6,708 bases of DNA. Source: Neptuniibacter sp. (lineage in GTDB: Bacteria > Pseudomonadota > Gammaproteobacteria > Pseudomonadales > Balneatricaceae). Shown one piece after another: positions 1-5,199 of the stretch. The stretch lies in NCBI GenBank assembly GCA_024686055.1, contig JAIBDV010000165.1, positions 1 to 6,708 on the forward strand, written 5' to 3'. Under the pieces are notes generated by a model. The model did not search any database. It was not told where the DNA came from and saw only the letters and a list, made by a program, of their open reading frames with translations. Numbering within the stretch: the first letter of the stretch is position 1; each line of letters begins with the position of its first letter. Both the position numbers and the translations under genes were made by a program.

Positions 1-1815
1 AAACATCGCCCCGGCGGGCATATCCGGGTAGCGTCCCGGTTGCTCAAAGTGCAATACCTTACGCGGGTGAGTGGTATCCAGCCCGGCCTTAAACAGCGCC
101 AGGGTGCCTGTCGCCGTCGGGTCACCGACCACAGAAAACTCCACATAGGCTGCCGTCAGCGTTTCCAGTGCCAGTGCCGTTTTACCGGTCATCTTGCCTT
201 CACGGTCCAAAATCGCTGGCGTCGCCACCGCCCGCATCGTCGTTTCAGCCACCGGCTGGTAACGTTTCTCTTTGCTCAGCACATACAGGTTATAAAAGAA
301 GCTGGCCGCCATGGCATTATCTTCCAGCGGTTTACGCGGGGCGATCAGCCGGGCCGTATCATCCCGCGAGGTGGCAAAGAAACCACCCTGTTTTTCATCG
401 TACAGCTGGCTGAGCATCGCATCAGCCAGTCCACGGGCTGTTGCTAACCAGCCTGCCTGACCCGTTGCCTGGTGCAGGTCCAGTAGCGCCTGACCAAACT
501 GTGCCTGGCTGCGCAGGAACGGTCGGACTTCGTCAGTGTGCGGGTGTACCCGCTGATCATCTTTCATCTGCTGACTATCAACCGACTGGCGAATCCAGCC
601 CTGAGGCTGCAACCGTTCAGCCAGCAGGCTACGGGCGGCGGTGATCGCCTTGTCCAGATACGCCTGCTCACCCAGCACTTCATAAGCCCGGACATAGGCG
701 CTGATCACCTCAGCGTTTTTATCGGTGTATACCGCATGGTCGATCGGCGGAATACCGTACTGACGACGTTTTTCATCGCTGTCCAGCAGCCAGTAATCCT
801 GTGGCCACCAGCTTTGCGGCAGATCGGCAGGCTCATCTTTCTGGTTGGCATACCAGTTTCCGGCCGGATTGCGCATCCAGTTATCCAGATAGCGATCAAC
901 CTCGGCAATTCCCTTACGATAGCGGGCCTCACCGGTCAGCCTGTAGGCCTCACTAAAGGCAACCATGGCATTGGCCTGGTTACCCAGACGCTTCTCGGGG
1001 ATCGCCATCAGCTTGCGAAAACGTTCAGGCACATTTTTCACCGAAGGCGCAATCGACGCCTGATACGCTCCGCCCCAGACCGGATCAAGGGTGGTCAGAA
1101 AGGTCTCACTGACCTTCAGCGCAGCGGCACGCAGCTCAGCGTTATCGTAGAGATGAGCGCGGTAATACAGGTGTAACAGGCGTGGCCCAGCCACTTCGGT
1201 ATTCACGCCCCAGCGCCCCCAGCCACCGAGCTGCTCATCAAAGGTGCGGTCCAACTGCAGGCGTACCTGATCGCGGATGCGGCTCAGCTCAGTCTCCACC
1301 GGTTGTGCAGCAGCGGCATAGGGGGAGTTCGGGTCCGGCTTCAGCTCACCCGCCTGGTGCTGAGCACTGAGGTCCTGCAGCAAGGGAATAAAATTGCGCG
1401 GCAAGCGGTTCCCGGCCATGGCAAACACCTGAGTGGCATCGGGCAGTAAAAACGCCGTCGCCGGCCAGGCCCAGTCAGAGTAACGCTCGCCAATATCAGG
1501 CCGCGCCTGGGCGTCCACGGCAATGGCAACAAAATGCTGATTAATCAGCTCAATCACGGCCGGGTCACGGTAGGTCACCCGTTCCATCCGGTTACAGGCG
1601 GTACAGCCTTCCATGCCGACATTGATCAGAATAAGCTTATTTTCGGCTTTCGCTTTCTCGAACGCCGCCGCACTCCATGGCTGCCAGTCAACGCCACCCT
1701 GATGACCAAAACTCGCCGCCTGCGACTGACTGATCACCAATAGAAACGTCGTCATCGTTAGCAACATCACCCACAGCGCCGTCAGCCACCCGTTGATCCC
1801 TTCTTGCTGTCTCAT
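1..1815 (-). CDS. Exported thioredoxin-like/DUF255 protein with C-terminal helical-barrel domain (3' end cut off by window edge)
   Basis: The frame runs uninterrupted for 605 codons from the ATG at 1815 to the left edge with no stop, so the C-terminus is outside. The start is supported by an AGGGG Shine-Dalgarno at 1823-1827, seven bases upstream; the next in-frame stop upstream is at 1891-1893. Residues 1-34 look like a signal peptide: hydrophobic core about 10-28, then SQAA with likely cleavage near residue 33 or 34, implying a periplasmic protein. Residues about 42-150 are thioredoxin-like, with C71-T-A-C74 followed by NRME and, further on, a WPAT segment; this matches the DUF255 (YyaL/SSP411) arrangement, where the usual motif is CHWCH. 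From about 165 onward the protein is helical and resembles the (alpha/alpha)6 part of that family: a DKNAE motif near 364, GGFF near 475 and KPLEDNA near 492. The substrate is unknown. A disulfide or thiol role is inferred from the CxxC only, and sugar epimerase or hydrolase activity should not be assumed. It is transcribed divergently from the YjiH-family gene. Confidence 0.88.
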   Translation of the reverse strand, partial: MRQQEGINGWLTALWVMLLTMTTFLLVISQSQAASFGHQGGVDWQPWSAAAFEKAKAENKLILINVGMEGCTACNRMERVTYRDPAVIELINQHFVAIAVDAQARPDIGERYSDWAWPATAFLLPDATQVFAMAGNRLPRNFIPLLQDLSAQHQAGELKPDPNSPYAAAAQPVETELSRIRDQVRLQLDRTFDEQLGGWGRWGVNTEVAGPRLLHLYYRAHLYDNAELRAAALKVSETFLTTLDPVWGGAYQASIAPSVKNVPERFRKLMAIPEKRLGNQANAMVAFSEAYRLTGEARYRKGIAEVDRYLDNWMRNPAGNWYANQKDEPADLPQSWWPQDYWLLDSDEKRRQYGIPPIDHAVYTDKNAEVISAYVRAYEVLGEQAYLDKAITAARSLLAERLQPQGWIRQSVDSQQMKDDQRVHPHTDEVRPFLRSQAQFGQALLDLHQATGQAGWLATARGLADAMLSQLYDEKQGGFFATSRDDTARLIAPRKPLEDNAMAASFFYNLYVLSKEKRYQPVAETTMRAVATPAILDREGKMTGKTALALETLTAAYVEFSVVGDPTATGTLALFKAGLDTTHPRKVLHFEQPGRYPDMPAGAMF

Positions 1816-1879
1816 TGTCCCGCCCCTGATAGTTAACAGAGCTGGGACATAGACATAACAATAAAGTTCCACACCAGCG

Positions 1880-1909
1880 GCGACTCTTCCTTAGCTTAAA
1901 CAGAGTCGC
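1880..1909. repeat. 8-bp perfect inverted repeat in the divergent intergenic region
   Basis: GCGACTCT at 1880-1887 is matched exactly by AGAGTCGC at 1902-1909, with a 14-base AT-rich spacer. It lies 65 bases or more upstream of the minus-strand DUF255-like gene and about 67 bases upstream of the rightward -35 box. No T-tract follows on either strand, so it is not a standard terminator. It could be an operator or a leader hairpin of the minus-strand transcript. The function is inferred from position only, and chance occurrence is possible. Confidence 0.4.
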
Positions 1910-1953
1910 ACCCGCGACGACTTTAACCAGAGCGACCTGGACTAACGACTCAT

Positions 1954-1963
1954 TGCAATTGCA
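1954..1963. promoter_or_regulatory. Perfect palindrome TGCAATTGCA upstream of the YjiH-family promoter (possible operator)
   Basis: The ten bases are identical on both strands. The site ends 12 bases before the TTGACA -35 box at 1976, a common position for a dimeric regulator that contacts RNA polymerase or overlaps its upstream edge. It also lies in the upstream region of the divergent DUF255-like gene, so one regulator could affect both. I cannot name the regulator; the binding-site interpretation is inference. Confidence 0.35.
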
Positions 1964-1975
1964 CAACAACCTTTC

Positions 1976-2003
1976 TTGACAACACCCAATCAGGCTATAT
2001 GAT
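1976..2003 (+). promoter_or_regulatory. Sigma70-type promoter for the YjiH-family gene
   Basis: A perfect -35 hexamer TTGACA (1976-1981) is followed after 16 bases by TATGAT (1998-2003), five of six matches to the -10 consensus. Transcription would begin near 2010, giving a leader of about 48 bases before the ATG at 2058. It is the strongest promoter match in the window and faces the gene directly. Confidence 0.72.
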
Positions 2004-2057
2004 TCGCCGCCTTACGTGTTAAGCACAATAATAATTCTGCAGGGTAGTAATCACCGT

Positions 2058-3422
2058 ATGTCTAATTCATCCGATGCGATCGGCACAACCACCCGGCACC
2101 AGGGGCTATGGAAATTCATTCTGCCTTCTTTAATCGGTGTGCTGCTGTTTATGACGCCCGTTCCCTGGGAAGGTGCGATTACCATCCCGGTTGCCGTGCT
2201 GGCCAAAAGTTTTAAAGCCCTGCTGGGCGAGCACGCCGTTACCGTTGTGACCACCCTGGTCGCACTGACCGCCCTGCTCTCCAGCCTGGTCACGCTGATC
2301 AGGCCACTACAGCAGCACAACCTGCTGCGCACCCTGTTTGCCACCAGCCTGCCCTGGCTGGCGGTGCGAGTACTGGGCGGTGTGTTCGCCATCATGACCC
2401 TCAATCAGGTGGGCCCCGCGGCGATCTGGCATGAGAATACCGGCGGCCTGCTGCTCAATGATCTGATGCCGGTTCTGTTATCCGTCTTCATCTTTGCGGG
2501 TCTGCTGCTTCCTCTGCTGCTGGATTTTGGCCTGCTGGAACTGATCGGCAGCCTGATGAGTAAAATCATGCGCCCGCTGTTCAACCTGCCGGGCCGCTCC
2601 GCCGTGGATTGTTCCACCTCCTGGCTGGGCGATGGCACTGTTGGCGTGATGCTGACCAACCAGCAATACGAACAGAAGATGTACACCCAGCGGGAAGCAG
2701 CAGTGATTGCCACCACCTTCTCTGCCGTGTCGATCAGTTTCAGTCTAGTGGTCATCGCCGAAGTCGGGCTGGAACACCTGTTCCTGCCATTCTATCTGGC
2801 AGTCTCACTGGCCGGTTTTGTCGCTGCCCTGATCGTGCCACGCCTGCCACCACTGAGCCGCAAATCGACTGACTACATCGATGGCACCACACCGCCGCCC
2901 CAGCCACATAAACAGCCCAGCCTGTGCCAGCTGTTTCACAGTGGCCTTGACCAGGCGATCAACCGTGCCAGCCAGAGCGCCGGTTTTAGCGCCATGGCCC
3001 GTAGCGGCCTGACAAACGCCGCAGAAATGGTGTTTGGTGTGCTGCCCGTCGTCATGGCAATCGGCACCCTGGCGCTGGTCATTGCCGAGAACACCCCGCT
3101 GTTCAGCCTGCTGGGCACGCCGTTTGTGCCGCTGCTGGAACTGCTGGCGATCCCGGAAGCAGTTAAAGCCTCAGAAACCATCGTGGTCGGCTTTGCCGAT
3201 ATGTTTATCCCCTCCATCATGGCCGCCTCCATTGAAAGCGAGATGACCCGCTTCGTCGTGGCCGCCCTGTCGATCACCCAGCTGATCTACATGTCGGAAG
3301 TGGGCGCACTGATTCTGGGCAGCAAAATTCCGGTCAATCTGGCGGAGCTGTTTATGATCTTTATTCTGCGCACCCTGATTACCCTGCCAATCATTGCCGG
3401 GGTCGCTCACCTGGTGTTCTGA
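2058..3422 (+). CDS. YjiH family / nucleoside-recognition (Gate) domain integral membrane protein
   Basis: A 454-residue inner-membrane protein with roughly 9-11 hydrophobic segments, among them about 18-35, 57-81, 135-157, 215-236, 241-262, 324-345, 373-392, 397-420 and 430-452. The conserved centre at about 176-225 (NLPGRSAVDCSTSWLGDG, then a VGVMLTN turn) and the C-terminal SEVGALILGSKIPVN stretch (413-427) are what place it in the YjiH/Gate family. A soluble, proline-rich loop lies at about 263-290. Family members are presumed transporters or permeases; the substrate is not established, and the name nucleoside recognition does not prove nucleoside transport. I chose the ATG at 2058, with an AGGG 13 bases upstream, over the in-frame GTG at 2016, because the promoter at 1976-2003 would start transcription only about six bases before that GTG. 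At about 450 residues it is the long form; the E. coli protein called YjiH is, from memory, about half this length. The gene stands alone, with its own promoter and terminator. Confidence 0.88.
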   Translation: MSNSSDAIGTTTRHQGLWKFILPSLIGVLLFMTPVPWEGAITIPVAVLAKSFKALLGEHAVTVVTTLVALTALLSSLVTLIRPLQQHNLLRTLFATSLPWLAVRVLGGVFAIMTLNQVGPAAIWHENTGGLLLNDLMPVLLSVFIFAGLLLPLLLDFGLLELIGSLMSKIMRPLFNLPGRSAVDCSTSWLGDGTVGVMLTNQQYEQKMYTQREAAVIATTFSAVSISFSLVVIAEVGLEHLFLPFYLAVSLAGFVAALIVPRLPPLSRKSTDYIDGTTPPPQPHKQPSLCQLFHSGLDQAINRASQSAGFSAMARSGLTNAAEMVFGVLPVVMAIGTLALVIAENTPLFSLLGTPFVPLLELLAIPEAVKASETIVVGFADMFIPSIMAASIESEMTRFVVAALSITQLIYMSEVGALILGSKIPVNLAELFMIFILRTLITLPIIAGVAHLVF

Positions 3423-3447
3423 CACCCGCACAGCTAATTACTGCCAG

Positions 3448-3476
3448 AAACCGCTCAGCCTGCTGAGCGGTTTTTT
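3448..3476 (+). terminator. Rho-independent terminator after the YjiH-family gene
   Basis: An 11-bp perfect stem (AAACCGCTCAG at 3448-3458 with CTGAGCGGTTT at 3463-3473) closes a CCTG loop and runs directly into a T-tract (3471-3476). It starts 25 bases after the TGA at 3420-3422 and insulates the downstream helicase gene. Confidence 0.93.
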
Positions 3477-3524
3477 GCATCTGCACCGATCAAAACAGCC
3501 CGCTACCCGCCGCCCGCACAGACC

Positions 3525-3533
3525 TGTTAAACT
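3525..3533 (+). promoter_or_regulatory. Possible extended -10 promoter for the DEAD-box helicase gene
   Basis: TGTTAAACT fits an extended -10 element: TGn, then TAAACT with four of six consensus matches. No recognisable -35 hexamer is found at the expected distance (ACCCGC at 3505-3510). Transcription would start near 3540, leaving a leader of about 40 bases before the ATG at 3581. The gene lies behind a strong terminator, so it needs a promoter in 3477-3580, and this is the best candidate I see there. Confidence 0.35.
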
Positions 3534-3580
3534 GCGCGCCGCACATGCGCCCCGAACATACACACAGAGTTGACAACGCT

Positions 3581-4825
3581 ATGGGATTTTCCACCACCGG
3601 CCTTAACCCGCAACTGATTGCAGCGGTTACCGAACAGGGCTACACCGAACCAACCCCGATCCAGGCAGCGACCATCCCTGCCATTCTTGAAGGTCAGGAT
3701 ATTATGGCCGGGGCGCAGACCGGCACCGGCAAAACCGCCGCCTTCGCCCTGCCAATACTGCAGCAACTGAGCCAGAACAGTGACGACAGCCAGAACCCGG
3801 AACGGCCAATTCGCGCATTGATCCTCACCCCTACCCGCGAGCTGGCGCAGCAGGTACATAAGAGCTTTGTCAGCTATGGCCAGAACAGCTCGCTGCAGAG
3901 CGCACTGGTGTATGGCGGGGCCAGCATCAACTCACAGATTATCGCACTGTCTCAGGGGGTTGATATTCTGGTGGCCACACCGGGCCGTCTGATCGACCTG
4001 ATTGGCCGTGGCGCGGCAGACCTTAGCCAGATCCAGCATCTGGTGTTTGATGAAGCCGACCGTATGCTCGATATGGGCTTTATGGACGAGATCCGCCGGA
4101 TTCTGAAACCGATCCCGGCTCAGCGCCAGACGCTGCTGTTCTCCGCAACGTTCGCTCAGGCGATCTTTGATCTGAGCAAAACACTGCTCAATGAACCGAC
4201 ACTGATTGAAGTCGATGCCCGCAATACCACTGCCACCCAGGTGGAACAGATGGTGTATGCCGTCGATGCCGACCGCAAACGCGAACTGCTGTCCTGGCTG
4301 ATTGGCAGTAAAAACTGGAAACAGGTACTGGTGTTCACCCGTACCAAGCAGGGCGCGGACCAGCTGGCCAGTGAGATGTGCAAAGACGGCCTGAAAACTC
4401 AGTCCATCCACGGTGATAAATCCCAGGGCGCACGGGAACGGGCGCTGGAAGCATTCCGTGAGGGAGAGATCAGAGTACTGGTTGCTACAGATGTGGCGGC
4501 ACGGGGGCTGGATATTGATCAGCTCAGCTACGTGGTCAACTTTGAGCTGCCCTACAACGCCGAAGACTACATTCACCGCATTGGCCGTACCGGCCGCGCG
4601 GGGGGTTCCGGGCTGGCGATTTCGCTGCTGAGTCCACCGGAAAACTACCTGCTGGAAGAGATCGAAACCATCCTCGATACCCGGTTGCCACAACAATGGC
4701 TGCCAGGCTACGAACCCGATCCAACCAAAGAGCATCGCCCGGCCCGTAACAGTACCCCTGGTGCGCAGAAGCGTCGCGCTCGCGACCGGGCCATCGGCAA
4801 AAAACCGGCCCGTCGTCGCCGTTAA
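3581..4825 (+). CDS. rhlE: DEAD-box ATP-dependent RNA helicase, RhlE subfamily
   Basis: A complete 414-residue cytoplasmic RNA helicase that uses ATP to unwind or remodel short RNA duplexes; in this family the roles are in ribosome assembly and RNA turnover. All motifs are present and intact: Q motif GYTEPTPIQ (20-28), Walker A AQTGTGKT (45-52), PTRELAQ (84-90), TPGR (133-136), DEAD (157-160), SAT (188-190), VFTRTK (251-256), ATDVAARGLD (302-311) and HRIGRTGRAG (332-341). The N-terminus (MGFSTTGLNPQLIAAV) aligns with the usual RhlE start, which favours this ATG over the in-frame ATG at 3545 that would add 12 residues and sit about five bases after the likely transcription start. The Shine-Dalgarno is weak (AGAG at 3566-3569). 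The tail from about 383 to 414 is very basic (14 Arg/Lys, ending RRRR), typical of an RNA-binding extension. The RhlE subfamily is likely; other DEAD-box paralogues such as SrmB or DbpA fit less well. The gene appears monocistronic and convergent with the next gene. Confidence 0.93.
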   Translation: MGFSTTGLNPQLIAAVTEQGYTEPTPIQAATIPAILEGQDIMAGAQTGTGKTAAFALPILQQLSQNSDDSQNPERPIRALILTPTRELAQQVHKSFVSYGQNSSLQSALVYGGASINSQIIALSQGVDILVATPGRLIDLIGRGAADLSQIQHLVFDEADRMLDMGFMDEIRRILKPIPAQRQTLLFSATFAQAIFDLSKTLLNEPTLIEVDARNTTATQVEQMVYAVDADRKRELLSWLIGSKNWKQVLVFTRTKQGADQLASEMCKDGLKTQSIHGDKSQGARERALEAFREGEIRVLVATDVAARGLDIDQLSYVVNFELPYNAEDYIHRIGRTGRAGGSGLAISLLSPPENYLLEEIETILDTRLPQQWLPGYEPDPTKEHRPARNSTPGAQKRRARDRAIGKKPARRRR

Positions 4826-4838
4826 TCACGCCCTGTCA

Positions 4839-4863
4839 GCGAAGCCGCACACTGTGGCTTCGC
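4839..4863. terminator. Hairpin between convergent genes, probable transcript end (no T-tract)
   Basis: GCGAAGCCGCA (4839-4849) pairs with TGTGGCTTCGC (4853-4863), giving an 11-bp stem with one G-T pair and a three-base loop. It lies between the helicase stop (4823-4825) and the stop of the convergent small gene (4880-4882), so it would be transcribed from both sides. Neither strand has a run of T after the stem, so efficient intrinsic termination is doubtful. It may instead stabilise 3' ends or act with Rho. Confidence 0.5.
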
Positions 4864-4879
4864 ACGTTACCACCTGGGG

Positions 4880-5089
4880 TCAGCTCTGGGTCCGGTACTG
4901 GAGAATCAGCTCAACAATTTCCAGATCACTGGCCACTGACGCCAGCGAATCATCCAGCGAGCGTCGCTGTGGCAGCTGCACATTAAACTTATCCCGCAAC
5001 AGCGTTTCCACCTCTGCATCCACCATCGGATCAATCTCTTTGCCCGCAAAAATACAGATCCGCTGCAGCATAAACGCCTTACTATTCAT
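4880..5089 (-). CDS. Small hypothetical protein, 69 aa (or 63 aa from an internal start)
   Basis: I do not recognise this family. The product is small and mildly acidic (11 Asp/Glu, 8 Arg/Lys), with no signal peptide or membrane segment and a single cysteine (C12). A beta-like RICIFAG stretch (10-16) precedes a helical segment around 21-35, a QLPQRR turn (38-43) and a second amphipathic helix at about 44-66 (SLDDSLA, then EIVELILQYR). Its composition looks like a real cytoplasmic protein, and it fills the gap between two confident genes without overlapping either. Two starts are possible: the ATG at 5089, with AAGG 11 bases upstream, or the ATG at 5071 (residue 7), which has TAAGG at 5077-5081, only five bases upstream, and is the better-spaced ribosome site. 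It is on the same strand as the ABC transporter, 110 bases downstream of that gene's stop with no terminator between, so co-transcription is possible but unproven. Confidence 0.65.
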   Translation of the reverse strand: MNSKAFMLQRICIFAGKEIDPMVDAEVETLLRDKFNVQLPQRRSLDDSLASVASDLEIVELILQYRTQS

Positions 5090-5148
5090 CTTGCTGACTA
5101 CCTTGTGTGTAATAACGATAAGAATGAGCGCCGAATCAGCGCGCCTGC

Positions 5149-5154
5149 AGTATA
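5149..5154 (-). promoter_or_regulatory. Weak candidate -10 box for the small minus-strand gene
   Basis: Read on the minus strand this is TATACT, five of six matches to the -10 consensus. It would start transcription near 5142, about 50 bases before the ATG at 5089. The region 16-18 bases upstream has no good -35 hexamer (CATCGG or its neighbours). It is listed only because the 110-base gap after the ABC transporter gene leaves room for an independent promoter. Confidence 0.22.
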
Positions 5155-5199
5155 CAGGGATATACCCGCCACCGATGGTTCCATTTTAGCGGCCGGTTA

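Noticed and set aside
538..1176. A 212-codon open frame on the plus strand
   Set aside because: It is wholly antisense to the DUF255-like gene, whose own frame shows recognisable domain motifs; the plus-strand translation has no recognisable family features.
2016..2057. In-frame GTG at 2016 as an upstream start for the YjiH-family protein, adding 14 residues
   Set aside because: It lies only about six bases after the transcription start predicted from the TTGACA/TATGAT promoter, and the ATG at 2058 begins the more natural N-terminus.
3545..3580. In-frame ATG at 3545 as the start of the helicase
   Set aside because: The 12 extra residues do not resemble any RhlE N-terminus, and the codon would fall almost at the likely transcription start; 3581 gives the usual family start.
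3932..4735. A 267-codon open frame on the minus strand
   Set aside because: It is a shadow of the RhlE helicase, which has every catalytic motif in the plus frame; the antisense translation is low-complexity-like and matches nothing I know.
5149..5167. TATA-rich near-palindromic stretch upstream of the small gene (two TATAC motifs around AGGGA)
   Set aside because: The symmetry is imperfect at the centre and there is no length to support an operator; only the TATACT -10-like hexamer was kept, at low confidence.
4761..5189. A 142-codon plus-strand open frame overlapping the helicase end and the small minus-strand gene
   Set aside because: It overlaps the helicase's basic tail and runs antisense to the small gene; its Ser/Arg-rich translation looks like noncoding read-through.
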